Assembly (NCBI GenBank): GCA_013339895.1
Contig: JABACO010000001.1
Location: forward strand, 15,335,486-15,399,485
Length of the DNA stretch: 64,000 nt
Direction of reading: 5' to 3'
Source: Ephydatia muelleri
Lineage: Eukaryota > Porifera > Demospongiae > Spongillida > Spongillidae
The notes beneath the pieces are model-generated. The model saw nothing but the letters and a program-made list of their open reading frames with translations. It did not search any database and was not told where the DNA came from. Shown piece by piece: positions 1 through 46,368 of the stretch; position 1 is the first letter of the stretch, and the number at the start of each line of letters is the position of its first letter. The position numbers were made by a program, and so were the translations under genes.

Positions 1-510
1 CAAGCAAAGAAAGGAAGCAGCACCACAATTTGGGATTACACGCTGTAAGAAGGACCATTCAAATTGCATTGATTTTGACAGAGCAGCATAAGCTGCTTGA
101 GGGTAATGTTCTGCCGCTTTTGCTAGCTTCAGTACATGAGACATCCAATCCTTTACCTTTTCATCAACAAACCTCTTCATATGTTCTTCATCACCAATAA
201 ACTCTCCGAGGAAACGACAAACCCTGACAACGTTGATACACAAGTCATGAAAGCAAGCATTAGCAGCATCAACCTACCACCACAACAGTCTTCTTAGGTT
301 CAGGATAGTATCCATAACTTGGGCCTAGTTGACTAAGCTTTTGGAACCGATCATGAAGCAGTGGAAGCTTTGCAGCACATGCAGAGTAACCAATTTTGTG
401 TCCATTTCTCATTCTCCAAAGCTTTGATAAGAGGTGTCATTGCAGCTGCATACATGAGCATGGACAATGGATCGCCTTGACCTACACCCTCTTTACTATC
501 TTTTTAGTTC
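1..510 (-). pseudogene. Non-LTR reverse transcriptase fragment
   Basis: On the minus strand the sequence reads as the palm and following region of a LINE-type reverse transcriptase. [17 protein letters not shown] block is followed by an aligned-looking tail containing GPSYGYYPEPKK, CRFLGEFIGDEE and YAALSKSMQFEWSFLQR. These blocks are typical of non-LTR reverse transcriptases, which copy element RNA at a nicked genomic target. The catalytic Y-x-D-D motif expected after the W-T-Q block is missing because of a small deletion that also shifts the frame, and an in-frame stop follows the VVVV stretch. It is a dead copy whose 3' portion runs off the left edge. Family assignment within LINEs is not attempted. 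Confidence 0.75.
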
Positions 511-874
511 CATTTGTGCAGTGGACCAACGTACCTCCACGTTCATGCACAAGTCAATAAAGCCGTCAGAATTTTGGGCATTTGTTGCTATTCACCTTTA
601 ACTATTAATGACTATTGGAATGAACAGGATGATTGTATTTTTATAGCCCAAAAATACAGGGAACGGTTTGACATACCAAGAAATCGTTGGAAAGAGATTT
701 GGTCTATAATGGCATTTCACAACTCAACTCAATAACATGACTCTTCAAAGTTCGAAACTTAATAAATATATTCAATGATCGCATGAGGGATACCTTCAAT
801 GCTGGATACATATTATGTATGGACTATGTGGTACGGTTTGAAGGATGGCTCCCTGAAGGAATGTCACATGTTAT
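511..874. other. Unassigned sequence between transposon remnants
   Basis: Moderately AT-rich sequence with one short plus-strand open frame (514-735) that has no recognisable motif. Nothing here is supportable as a gene. Confidence 0.4.
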
Positions 875-1167
875 GGAACGCCAATCTTTCCAAAATTCGG
901 CATTTTGCTTTCGACATGACGATGTTGCGACTGCAGCGGTCATCGATCATTCGCGGCGATCGTTGGTTGAACGCAGCGAAGAGTTATCGATACGATCGGA
1001 CCTTCGATGACAAACGATCGATGATCGACGGATGATCGATCGAAATGCAGGTAACAGCTATTACGCGATTAGAAATTTGCGGCTCTCATGTATTCGTCAA
1101 TGAGTCAGTTCTACATGTACAGCCTGTTATTTAATTACTCATATATCAGTAACGACTGTAACAGAAC

Positions 1168-1311
1168 AAATTAACAAGTGAATGTGATGTTGAACAAATT
1201 AATTTCTTGGACACTACGGTCTACAAAGGCCTAAGGTACATGCATAATGACGCTGGGATTATAAATATTAAAACCCACGTCAAACCAACCAATGAAAAAA
1301 AAATCTCATTT
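1168..1311 (+). pseudogene. Reverse-transcriptase C-terminal fragment, Penelope/DIRS-like
   Basis: A short plus-strand stretch encodes the block EQINFLDTTVYKG followed by GIINIKTHVKPTN. The pattern F-L-D-T-x-V-Y-K then K-T-x-x-K-P-T-N is characteristic of the region after the palm in Penelope-like and DIRS-type reverse transcriptases. Homology ends abruptly after the K-P-T-N motif in a lysine-rich stretch. It lies inside the long-TIR element, in the same orientation as the integrase fragment just downstream, and is clearly non-functional. Confidence 0.55.
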
Positions 1312-1404
1312 CAATGCAGGGTCATGATATATTTTGTAATACATGACAATGTCGTAAAAAAACTTTCCAATACTCTTAGGAATGTAGACCCAAGTTATGA
1401 AAGA

Positions 1405-1790
1405 GAAATTCAGCAATTACCAGTAGATCTAATGTATGGCTTACTCCCTATAGGCCTTATATAGTGCATTTGAGACCATATGTATGGTGAAAGCAGTATA
1501 CGAAGTTACAGCATCAATGACAGAAGGAGCTGTACAAAAAAGAAAAAAAAATCCTCCAATGGTTATCGCTTCAAAGTAGGGGATACAATGTGGCTACACT
1601 GTCTGGCAGTTCTCATGGCAAGTCCCCAAAACTTCTTTGCTTCTGGCAGGGACCTTAAATGGTGCACAAAGTGACGTGTTACTGAATCTCATTTTGCAGG
1701 AAACATCAAGTGGTTCCTTGTGACATATGTGAGTCACCTTGAAGAGATGAAGTATGAAGCAGATGAACTGACCAAACCCATGATTTAAAC
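1405..1790 (+). pseudogene. LTR-retrotransposon integrase C-terminal fragment
   Basis: The motif QQLPVDLMYG is followed about 140 bases later by YRFKVGDTMWLHC and, after a one-base frame change, GKSPKLLCFWQGP. These are hallmarks of the C-terminal part of Ty3/Gypsy-type integrases: the P-x-x-L-M-Y-G block, then the G-D-x-V-W-L-H chromo-like region and the F-W-x-G-P block. Stops and frameshifts interrupt the reading, so this is a decayed remnant. I cannot link it to the Gypsy copy at 59-61 kb. Confidence 0.6.
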
Positions 1791-2531
1791 TGTGGGTCCC
1801 GTCTAACCTATTTTACCTTGCCATGGGTACTACACTGTATATGAAATTAATTCTTCTCCAAATCTCAGGGTGGCACTGCATAACGTAACAATGTGCCAGG
1901 AGAAGCGATCCCTATAAGTGCATGGGACTGCTCCCTTTAAGCCCAGGAGGACAACTAGACCTCATATAAGACCTGAAGGAGTGGGACAGAATATTTAGGA
2001 CACAAACAGGCCTGCCTTTCTCTAGGATGGGGTGGGGTGGAGGGGGGGGGGGCCTTTCACAATTGGACAACTGGCATGATGATCTATTATATATTCTTTC
2101 TATTTTTATTCAGTTAGTGATTAGATTACATGCAATTTTTTCGGTCCCGTCACCTTGAGTATTACTGAATCGAAATCGCATTACGTATGGGTTATTTTAT
2201 ACAACAACAAATTGGTATTAATCAATATAATTCTCTGCGGGGTACAGGTAGTTACAGGCTATATGCGTTCCCAGTTATTTTAACTTCGTCATCGGTGATA
2301 CGTTCGAAGGTCGGTCGACGCCCGATCGTATCGATGACTCTTCGCTGCGTTCATCCAACGATTGCTGCGAATGATGGATGACCGCTGCAATCACAACATC
2401 GCCATGTCGCTGGGTTCATCCGAACATCGCTGCGTTCATCCAACGATCGCTGCGAATGATGGATGACCGCTGCAATCACAACATCGTCATGTCGAAAGCA
2501 AAATGTTGAATTTTGGAAGGTTTGGCGTTCC

Positions 2532-3035
2532 GTAAGGAGCTACTGTATCAGTTAGCGCTTCATAGGAAATTTCATATATAGAGGTCGTACATTGGGCATA
2601 ATCCCGTTAGGCCATTATACCTCTCCTGATTGCGAAAGGATACCAGCGTGTGGTATATGAGTATATATATGAAGTGATTCAATCGAGCGATCGAAGCGGT
2701 ACAACTAGCATGCTTGAGCGATCTGAACGACGTTGAGAACATGCAGCACATATATACCGGATCGGAGATAGTCCATTGAAAACATTCGCTTAACATTGCA
2801 TGCCATTACATCATGACAATCCACTGCATGCATGTGCTTTGTTTAGAAAAGTACTACGAAAAAAAGGGGAAAAGGAAAATGCCTTTAAGTGTTTCTCTTC
2901 CGCTAGCTCTTCTCCAGTCATGTAAGAAAATACCTGCATGCTAATAGTTTGCCACAAGGCTATTAGATACTTGTACTACTATACAGGTATCAGCTGCATG
3001 ATACTATGCATGTGCATCACTGATCTAGTTTATTC
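2532..3035. other. Unassigned sequence
   Basis: No coding signal, repeat or splice structure that I can support, apart from GATC-rich sequence continuing away from the long-TIR element. A T-rich acceptor-like tract followed by CAG ends near 3065, just upstream of the acidic-repeat reading frame. Confidence 0.35.
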
Positions 3036-3443
3036 TTGCGGAATTTGATTTATTGTCCTTTTGCAGGTACATGTACAACAGAAGATCTGGGTGCAGCAGA
3101 TGCAGTACAAGTGGATGAAGGTTGCACAACAACAGAAGTGATGGATGATGATTGCACAGCAACAGCAATGGATAAAGGTTGCACAACAGTTCATGGTGGC
3201 ACAACAGTAGATGTGAATGAAGGTGGCACAGCAGTAGATGTAGATTTGGGTGAAGGTGACGCAATAGATGTGGATGAAGGTGGCACAACAGTAGATTTGG
3301 ATGAAGGTGGCACAACAGTAGATGTGAATGAAGGTGGCACAGCAGTAGATGTAGATTTGGATGAAGGTGACACAGTTGATGTGAATGAAGGTGATAGAAC
3401 TGGTGACAGCCTTGTCACTAAACATGTTGATGCTCCACCATGA
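3036..3443 (+). CDS. Acidic tandem-repeat peptide in Harbinger-like element
   Basis: A 135-residue open frame rich in Asp, Glu, Gly, Thr and Val. From about residue 45 it is made of imperfect units of roughly 8-13 residues such as GGTTVDVNE, GGTAVDVDL and EGDAIDVDE. Its stop overlaps the start of the transposase frame (ATGA at 3440-3443), so the two frames may be one gene split by a frameshift or two exons whose junction I misread. The repeat resembles no catalytic domain. An acidic low-complexity linker between an N-terminal DNA-binding region and the transposase is one possibility. The six-frame openness of the region is a consequence of the repeat. Function unknown. Confidence 0.4.
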   Translation: MRNLIYCPFAGTCTTEDLGAADAVQVDEGCTTTEVMDDDCTATAMDKGCTTVHGGTTVDVNEGGTAVDVDLGEGDAIDVDEGGTTVDLDEGGTTVDVNEGGTAVDVDLDEGDTVDVNEGDRTGDSLVTKHVDAPP

Positions 3444-4198
3444 CTGATGAATTACGTGAATGGATGAAAAAAATGCATATATTCAATGAGGAGAATTTAT
3501 GTAATGATGACAAGATGATACATGATGATATGATGGTTCTTCTTAAGCTTAAGCTTAACCTTTCAGACCAAGATATTGCTTATCGCTTTGGGATACACCA
3601 GTCAACAGTATCAAGAAACTTTAGAAAGTGGATTGATGTTATGTACTGTCGGCTTAAACCTCTCATTCTATGGCCTGAGCGAGAAATATTGATGCAAACT
3701 ATGCCAGTTGTGTTCAAAAACACTTTCAAAAAGTGTACAGTCATCATAGAATGTTTTGAAGTGTTTTGTGAGAGACCATCAAGTCTCACAGCACGTGCTC
3801 AGACCTGGTCCAATTACAAGCACCATAATACAGTTGAGTTTTTGATTGGGATTACTCCTCAATGTGTTGTCTCACTTATATCTAAAGGATGGGGTGTTCG
3901 TGCTTCTGATGTGCACATTACAGAAACTTGTGGGATTCTAGATAAACGTTTGCCAGGAGATATGATTCTTGCTGACAGAGGATTTACAGTTCAAGAAAGT
4001 GCTGGCATGCATTGTGCAGAAGTAAAAATACCACCCTTTACGTGAGGCAAGAAACAGCTTAGTAAATGTGAAGTTGATACTGCAAGACAACTTTCTCGAG
4101 TTCGCATTCATGTAGAAAGAGTCAATGGAGCAGTTAAACAAAAGTACACAATTTTACATTCAACACTTCCAATTAGCATCATTATGTGGTTATCCTGA
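3440..4198 (+). pseudogene. PIF/Harbinger-like DDE transposase, inactivated
   Basis: The frame encodes a helix-turn-helix (LSDQDIAYRFGIHQSTVSRN, about residues 35-54) and a DDE_Tnp_4-type nuclease core. The core contains IIECFEVFCERP, WSNYKHHNTVEFLIGITP, CGILDKRLPGD and ILADRGF. After a TGA at 4043-4045 the same frame continues through [11 protein letters not shown], which carries the catalytic Glu, to a stop at 4196-4198. Family members normally have Asp in the first catalytic motif (I-I-D-C); here it is Glu. Together with the internal stop, that argues for an inactive copy. Such transposases cut and paste DNA elements with 3-bp target duplications. I did not find the terminal repeats. Confidence 0.8.
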
Positions 4199-4245
4199 TG
4201 TTTTTTAATGTAAGCATCACGTGCAATTGGTTCGTGTTCTTTTCC

Positions 4246-5170
4246 TCAAGTAGTTTGCATAGAGAAAAACTGCTTTCCAGGGTAGCATATAGATAACACC
4301 AAAGAATGAGACACTTGAGCTGGGTTAGTGCATGCAGCAGATTTGAAGTTTGAAGCTGTTACTCTACCAGTTCTTTGTTGGAACCAAATTTTACAGGCAG
4401 ATTGACCACGTGTTCTTTCCTCAATACTCTCGCATTGCTTCAACGTAGGTACACTAGTAGTGTATACTTCTTCACACTTCTTAAGAAGCTCTGGGTATGA
4501 TAATTGTATGTAATCAGCTTTAAACATGTTAGTGAGAGGTGGAGGCAATACACCCTGTTCACAAAGTGGCACATATCTATCAGAATACTTAGGAACAAGA
4601 GATAATATAGCTGGTTTACCTTCCTTGGAAAGATCTTCAAAGAAACTAGCAATTTCTTCTGCAGAGGGATTCTGAGGCTTCAATACTTTGTGTTTTGGCC
4701 CAACCACGTGACTCTTTCTTTTCTATTTAGGGGAAGTAAAGTCAATATCTTTGATTTCAGAATAAGGGACAGTTTGAAAAGATGGAGGTAACCAGGAACA
4801 TGGCAATGAAGTGCATGACAGATTCATCTTCATTTGAGTGTTTGCTTCCAGAGCAAAAAGAAGTGCTGCGATATGTGGACAAGCTTCGTTTAATCCTGCC
4901 ATGCACGTACAGTGTGCACAAAGCAACCCAAGGTTTTACCGGGGTTTTGGAGATGCTTTGTGAGTGTCTAACTTCAGCAAAAGCTAAGAATACGCTTTGA
5001 TCACAAACTAGGCAAAGTACACAAACATTGCCAACCCAGCCATTGACAAATAAATTGCAAGCATCTAAACTTTTGTATGCTCTGAGCATATCTTGAATGT
5101 AAACACTATGCGTAACATCAAGATAGTTGTATATATCAGGGTACTGAACTTCTGGCCACTCTTGCCAATC
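4246..5170 (-). pseudogene. SWIM zinc-finger / YqaJ-like nuclease protein, frameshifted
   Basis: Minus-strand blocks in order: EWPEVQYPDIYNYL and AYKSLDACNLFVNGWVG; VRHSQSISKTPVKPWV; a SWIM finger of the form C-x-C-x7-C-x-H within CAHCTCMAGLNEACPHIAAL; then KPAILSLVPKYSDRY, and GRVTASNFKSAACTNPAQVS leading into an ICYPGKQFF stretch. The last blocks match the start of YqaJ-like recombinase/exonuclease domains. The blocks lie in at least two frames (shift just before the SWIM finger) with an in-frame stop between the finger and the nuclease part, and the nuclease core is truncated near 4246. Such proteins occur in many copies in invertebrate genomes and are probably mobile-element cargo. This copy is dead. 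Confidence 0.75.
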
Positions 5171-6108
5171 AAGCGTGCACAGATCCTGCTGCCGCGGAGC
5201 AGAACCCAACTCGATGGATGAGATACGGATACAACCAAGCAAACCAATTTTCATTCTGTACTGGTACTTGTCTTCTCCCTGTAACGAGCTGTAATATGAA
5301 GAATATACCAAACAATTCTCCTGTAAGCACATATTCCAGGAAACTGCAATTATTTGTCATGTGACATAAACTATCAGCCAGTAAATTCAATTCATGATTC
5401 AATAACTGACAGTGGTCATGTGATTGCCAATAGTGGGCATGTGATCGCATAACCTCTATAGAAGATAACGCGTGACTCTTTTAATTGGTTTAGTGGTTTA
5501 CAGTTGCTACATGAAATCAATTGTTTGTATAGTTAAATCGCTTAGAAAAAACGGAATACCATCTGTAAAAATGAAGATTTCAACCGTTTATATTTATAAG
5601 TATCGTGTAATGATAAGTACCAAATACATCGACAGGTTGCTCTAACAATTGGCTGGATTTATATTTACAATCATGCGCAAACCATGAATTTTACCATCCA
5701 AAAAGTTCTGGCATACCCCGGATTTTCGGGGTTAACCCCGTTTCGGACCGGAAGACATTAACACTTCAACCAATTGAATGCATTCAAATAATATGAAAAA
5801 TCCTTTTTAGGAATCAAAGAGAGAATAACTATGTCAACCATTTTTCTTAACTAATAACAATTCTATAGTTTTCTCTATAACCGACAGTATCTTATCATGA
5901 GTATATAAAATATTTCAGTCAGTACAATAATTATGTTTGCAAAACTAAATAGTCCTATCACTAAAAATGGTTTCAATTTACTGAAGAATGATGGCATATT
6001 GATCTAATAAAGCATTACCCTCTGATGAATAACAACACTGAGACTCAAGAAGTATGTAAAGCATACATCTACAAAGGATAATTCATTTTTTTCTTTTTCA
6101 AAACTCAC
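5171..6108. other. Unassigned AT-rich sequence downstream of the last gene B exon seen
   Basis: An open frame at 5169-5450 (minus) may be the eroded N-terminal side of the SWIM protein. The rest is AT-rich with no exon consensus. If gene B continues toward its 3' end, its next exon is either here in unrecognised form or beyond the left edge. Confidence 0.35.
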
Positions 6109-41722
<35,614 letters not shown>

Positions 41723-42316
41723 GGCATCCAGAGAAGAAATGCACTTTTAAGTCCAGTTGCGATGAGTTCGAGTCTGGTTGATACAGGCTCGTGATCTAAT
41801 TAATGAACCTCTTCCCCATCGTCAATAAACATTACGCAATGTTTCTGTAATTATGTAAATCAATTTCCGGGAAAATACAGTGGACATCACGGGATAGTGT
41901 CCGGTGGTGTAAAATGTTCCCCTGGACACGTTAATCTGGATTAAATAGTGGTCCGTCACTGTAGGTATAAACACGCTCATAGTGATACCATGACGCCGAT
42001 ATTTGGTCAATGGTAAATGTTACGAGCTTGCGAGATACCACTCTTTTGAGATACAATGTTCATTGTTGTAGCTGACAGTTTGAACTCTCGTTAAGAGTCT
42101 TAATAACATCTAACGAGTTGTGAACTAGCTTCGATATATAAACCTCCCCCGATTTGCCCCACAATGGGCCCAGACCTATGGAATATTGATACACTGAAAG
42201 TGCACGCTTTAGTCCCCAATTTGTGCGATTTTAGGATCAACCTACCGACCCCTTACTACTTCCCGCAAAGATACATGCATGTACGTACTTACGATCGTAT
42301 GACCATATATAATATA
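41723..42316. other. Upstream region of gene B
   Basis: Expected to hold the 5' UTR and promoter of gene B. No TATA box, CpG island or other element could be identified with confidence. Confidence 0.35.
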
Positions 42317-42567
42317 TGGGACAGTTTCCGCGATAATTGCCACCCGGTTAAAATGTTATAAAAATGCATCGCGTTTGAATCGCTATAACTTCCCACCGGA
42401 TAACGCTATCGACTTCCTATTTGCAACACTTCATACTACACCATTTCACTATGAATTTTGAAAATAGGAAGTCGATAGCGTGATCCGTTGGGAAGTTATA
42501 GCGATTCAAACGCGATGCATTTTTATAACATTTTAAACTTGGGGCAATTTTCGCGGAAACTGTCCCA
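42317..42567. mobile_element. Foldback element, short copy
   Basis: Arms of about 110 bases (42317-42425 and 42458-42567) are near-perfect reverse complements, beginning GGGACAGTTTCCGCGA and sharing AATGCATCGCGTTTGAATCG and CTATCGACTTCCTATTT, around a loop of about 30 bases. Related to the copies at 55.3 and 63.4 kb. Noncoding. Confidence 0.85.
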
Positions 42568-43130
42568 TTACGGTATGACCAGAGGTTGTAAGTACGCACG
42601 GGGTCATAACGTGTCGAACTCGTGAATGGAACAGTGTATGCTCGGCGGTCTGGTGACGGGATTAAGTGGCTAGCAGGTGGAACAACGTGAGCATGCAGAG
42701 CAGCGCTAGCGGCGGGGCGCGCAAGCTGTAGCTAGTTCGTTACATCCGCATGGTGGAAGCGGTGGGATCCATCCGTGACAGTTGTGCAGAGACCCATGGA
42801 TCCAGAAAGAGCGTACGCGCGTCGTGACTGGGCAGGTGTGAAGCTGAGGTGAATCGACCTGCAGGAGAGACGAAGGCTGGCAGCGCATCCAAAAGTGGTA
42901 GACCTGAGGGTAGCCGGCTGGAGTGCGTGTCTAGCGGTACCCATGCAAGAATGGAGAACCTTGCAGTAGTTCCCTGTTGAGCCATCACGACGGAGCCGTG
43001 CGAGAGATTAGAATGGGAGATAAAGCTAGCGGACTCCGGAGTATGTGTGAAGGGGTTTAGGCAAAAAGATAAGCAGATGCAGGAAGGAACAGTCGACAAA
43101 GGTATGTCGCAGGAGAAGAAAGCTAGAGGA
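42568..43130. other. GC-richer unassigned block
   Basis: Noticeably richer in G and C than its surroundings and open in several frames (for example minus 42740-43240). No protein motif recognised. The composition shift suggests a separate origin. Confidence 0.3.
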
Positions 43131-43131
43131 G

Positions 43132-43440
43132 TGTATGCCCACCTCTCTGACGGGGATCGACTGGCGATGATGATGTGTTCCCATTGATTATCTATTACAC
43201 ATGTATGTGTTAGTACACACCCTCCAATTATGTATGTCATTTTTATAGATGCCCACCACTCTGGTGGAGATCAACTAGTGATGCATATTGTGTTCAGATT
43301 GAGGGGGATTGATCTGTTTAAAGTCACTACACGTGTATGTGCTAGCACACACTCTCCGATAATGTATGTATTGCATACTTATAGATGCCCACCTCTCCGA
43401 CGGGGATCAACTGGTGATGCATGGTGTGTTCCCATTGGGT
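43132..43440. repeat. Tandem repeat, three copies of ~115-135 bp
   Basis: Copies start near 43134, 43249 and 43384, each opening with a GCCCACCTCTC-GACGGGGATC-type block followed by a TGTGTTCCCATT-like block. Confidence 0.7.
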
Positions 43441-43626
43441 ACGATCACATCAGCTCACTCAAAATTCAGAATGAGAGAAGATATAAAGGTGTGAAGGTGA
43501 TGAGAGGTGTAATGAGTGATGGTGGAGAAGAGAGGCAAGTGATAGGAATGAAAAAAAAACTGCATGCATCTCCCTTGTGCCAAACTCTGTACCACACCCT
43601 TCCAACTGCTCACTCCAGAGCATTAT

Positions 43627-43830
43627 CTACTGTGTACATGGGTGGATGGGAGGGTGGGATGGGAGGGTGGATGGGAGAGTGGGTGGGAGGGTGGGTGGGA
43701 GGGAGTGGGGATGGGAGGGTGGGGTGAGAGGGTGTGGGGATGGTCCATGGTGGGGATGGGAGTCCAGGGTGGGGAGGGGTGGGGATGGGAGGGTGGAGAT
43801 GGGAGGGTGGGGATGGGAGGGGTTAGGGCA
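43627..43830. repeat. G-rich minisatellite
   Basis: Imperfect units of GGGATGGGAGGGTG type. G-quadruplex potential on the plus strand. The counterpart in the other arm is 47043-47219. Confidence 0.9.
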
Positions 43831-44078
43831 TCAATGGAGCACCTGTATGTGTTTACGTACACGTGTGGTATAGCATTGGTGTGTATATGTATACTGCAAC
43901 CTCCTGTGTACTGCATGGGTACTCTGTACTACAAGGGCGCCTGTACTGCATGGGCCTCCTGTGTACTGCATGGACCCCCCTCCCCTGTACTACATGGGCC
44001 CCCCTGTGTACAACACTGTGGCTCCCTTTGTACATGTATGTGTGCTTTATGAATATGGAATAATTGTGTCCATAACAG

Positions 44079-44120
44079 GGACCACCTGGAAAGGAAGGTG
44101 TGGCTGGACCTTCTGGCGAA
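44079..44120 (+). pseudogene. Collagen-like Gly-X-Y exon fragment
   Basis: Following a CAG acceptor the plus strand reads GPPGKEGVAGPSGE (42 bases, in phase), ending at a GTACAG that could be a donor. The inverted copy at 46829-46868 retains EGVAGPPGK but has lost the first triplets. Isolated Gly-X-Y exons are typical of fibrillar or short-chain collagen genes. Only one other candidate exon lies nearby, so I treat it as a remnant. Confidence 0.45.
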
Positions 44121-44129
44121 GTACAGTGT

Positions 44130-44212
44130 GTTTGTGTGTGTGTGTATTTGTGTGTGTGTGTATTTGTGTGTGTGTGTATTTGTGTGTGTGTGTGTGTGTG
44201 TGTGTGTGAGTG
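44130..44212. repeat. GT microsatellite
   Basis: GT units interrupted by TATTTG. The counterpart in the other arm (46783-46820) is much shorter. Confidence 0.9.
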
Positions 44213-44369
44213 TGTCGACAATCTCTGTATGGATTATGATGTGTCCACATGTATAGCAGTTTGTAGGTGTGCATTTGCAGTACAGTAGTTGTACTGAATT
44301 AATGTGTGTGCACAAAAGCCCTCACCTTTGCAGCATACCATCTCCACACATACACATCCATTCATCACA

Positions 44370-44530
44370 CACTTCATTGGGGAGCCTTCCTCTCCCTCAT
44401 CACCCCCCTCTCCCCTCCTTCCTCTCCCTCCTCACCCCTCTCTCCCCTCCTTCCTCTCCCTCCTCACCCCTCTCTCCCCTCCTTCCTCTCCCTCCTCCCT
44501 CCTCTCCCCTTCTCCCTTCTCTCCTCCCAT
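44370..44530. repeat. CT-rich tandem repeat (~32-bp unit)
   Basis: Repeats of a CTCCCTCCTCACCCCTCTCT-type unit. The purine-rich complement is found at 46380-46560. Confidence 0.85.
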
Positions 44531-44621
44531 ATTTCACTCCATCTCCTCTCTCCCTTGCTCTCCTCTCATCACTTCTGCCCCCTCTCATGTATACGTAACC
44601 GGCTATGTACGGTACATTCCT

Positions 44622-44694
44622 TCAATGGAAAGATGGAGAGCCTGGAGAGGATCTGATGGAAGAACTGGGAAGCCTGGACCACCTGGAGTACCTG
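44622..44694 (+). pseudogene. Second collagen-like fragment, frameshifted
   Basis: The plus strand reads KDGEPGED in one frame and GSDGRTGKPGPPGVP in another, separated by a one-base shift, and ends at a GTATGT donor-like site. It lies just outside the inverted repeat, in the spacer. Evidence that a collagen gene once ran through here on the plus strand. Confidence 0.45.
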
Positions 44695-46368
44695 TATGTT
44701 AAAATTGTGTAGGGGGGAGGGGGCAATAAATTTCGATAACTTCTTTGTTCCGCCCATTCTCCGCCTAAAACTAAGCTAGCCGTTCGCAACAATTTTGCTT
44801 CAACCCAGGCAGCGAGTTTATACCGGTGAATTAAAAGAAGAACACTTCTCGCTTCGCAAAACGATTGTACCAAATTGATGGATCGGGATGAATCGTTGCA
44901 GCATTCTTGCGCCTCCCACGTCGCGGGGTGGCGTATTCAACACGGTGTGAGTAAGGCTATGTGCTACGCACTTCCAACATCCTCTAGTCATGTAATAAAG
45001 CTTCCAATATGAATTTGCTATTAGTATAGCCCTTGCTAAATTTCTTGTAACGCCCACTCAGCTACGCTTGCAATGACATCGGTCTTTTATTTACAATTTT
45101 CAGCTCACGCATAATACATGAACATGCACCCATGCTGGCTCACACAGCCTCGTGCACTTGTTGCGTATATAAACCTGTACACCATCGTATGACATATTCT
45201 TTTGCACACAAAAAACCATGCAGTCTGATGATGATCACACACTCTTACACCACACTTTGTCACATGCACGGGATCTATTCCATTTAACTGTGAGCATTTT
45301 TGAGTGGGTTTATGTACTGAGTTTCTGTACCACTCTCTTAATTTTTCCCCTGCATTGTTGCCGAAGCATTCCTTATAACAACTCCTCTTTGTGCAGGCTG
45401 GGTTTCCCATATAAATGGTTAATTCTTTGTACCTGACATAGAGCTGTCACATGTACATAAGTATGTGTAGCTACATGCAGCGTCCCATAAGATTGGATGA
45501 CTGTACATGCATCATGTGTTCATAGGATTGGCCCTCTATTTGTGCATCCGGTTGGTCCTTTGTACACACAGGTACCTCGTGTCCCTATAGGATTGTTCTT
45601 TTGTACATGCATTGTGTCCCCATAGGCCCATACCTTTGTACATGTATGTACATTTTGTCCCTGTATATTGATCCTCTGTGTCCCATTGGATTGGTCCTTT
45701 GTACTTGCATACACTGTACATCGTGTTTGCCACTGTATGCATGCATGTGGCAAAGAATAACACTATATTTACCACAACATGCCTATAAATTCCTATGCAT
45801 TCACATAATCTTTCTCTAGTAGAGAAGTGTGTAAAAAGCTTTCTTATTTCGTATAACCCTTGCTCAACTTCTCATCATTCTTTATGCCTCAATTATTGCG
45901 GCTTATGCTGACTTCAAGTATCTTTTTCATGCTTAGCCCATATATGGAGTGCATGAACAGCACACACCCTTATGTGTATACGTTGTGCAAATGGCACTGT
46001 ACAATTCTTGACCACATCACTTACACACACACACACACACACATATAAACACAACACTTATGCACCGTGACACATTATAACACTCTGTAATATTGATGGT
46101 ACACTGTACATCCAAATACATTCAAGTGTAAGGTCTGCCTCTCTGAACTTTTCCTCTGCACAGCGTTCTATTCGATGAACAGATTAAGAGGCAACTGATT
46201 CTATTCTCAATTTCTGTACCCTGCTTTCTGTAAAAGCTTTGGGAGTCTGGCAACAGCAGAATAATGAAATTGTTACTAGCTTGCTAAGGTATGTCTGTGT
46301 AAACTTACCATGGCCCTGACCCACCACAATCTGCAATGATAGGCAGGTACAATAATATTCATTGCCAT
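44695..46368. other. Spacer of the large inverted repeat
   Basis: Contains an imperfect tandem repeat (45480-45735) and a short CA run (46021-46044). No gene recognised. Confidence 0.45.
45480..45735. repeat. Imperfect ~40-50-bp tandem repeat
   Basis: Repeats a block of the form (C)CCATAGGATTGGTCC-(T)TTGTACATGCA-TGTGTCCC with variable spacing, at least five times. Confidence 0.6.

Larger units (their letters stand above)
875..2531. mobile_element. Long terminal-inverted-repeat element (MULE- or foldback-like)
   Basis: The stretch 875-1013 is the reverse complement of about 2285-2531, both ending in GGAACGCC. The arms share ATTTTGCTTTCGACATGACG and a GATC/CGATCG-rich core. The right arm carries an extra tandem copy with a period of about 85 bases (starting near 2343 and 2428). 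The interior (1014-2284) contains pieces of retroelements rather than a transposase. I found no convincing target-site duplication next to the ends. Long inverted repeats with internal tandem repeats resemble Mutator-like or foldback elements, but the superfamily is inference. It could equally be an inverted duplication of a satellite. Confidence 0.55.
43470..44558. repeat. Large inverted repeat, left arm
   Basis: About 1.09 kb, the reverse complement of 46369-47393. Shared landmarks in order: AGAGAAGATATAAAGGTGTG, TGCATGCATCTCCCTTGTGC, a G-rich minisatellite (43627-43830), a collagen-like exon (44079-44122), a GT microsatellite (44130-44212) and a CT-rich array (44370-44530). Arms differ mainly in the length of their tandem repeats. 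Confidence 0.85.

Noticed and set aside
3030..3425. Cysteine-rich minus-strand frames of 96-131 codons
   Set aside because: By-product of the tandem acidic repeat on the plus strand; every frame is open because the repeat lacks stops.
42740..43240. 166-codon minus-strand frame
   Set aside because: No motif, no splice or promoter context, and composition explained by the local GC-richer block and tandem repeat.
44046..44315. Thr/His-rich minus-strand frames
   Set aside because: Translation of the GT microsatellite.
43564..44702. Gly/Trp-rich and Pro/Ser-rich open frames
   Set aside because: Low-complexity translations of the G-rich minisatellite and CT-rich array; frame choice changes between inverted-repeat arms.
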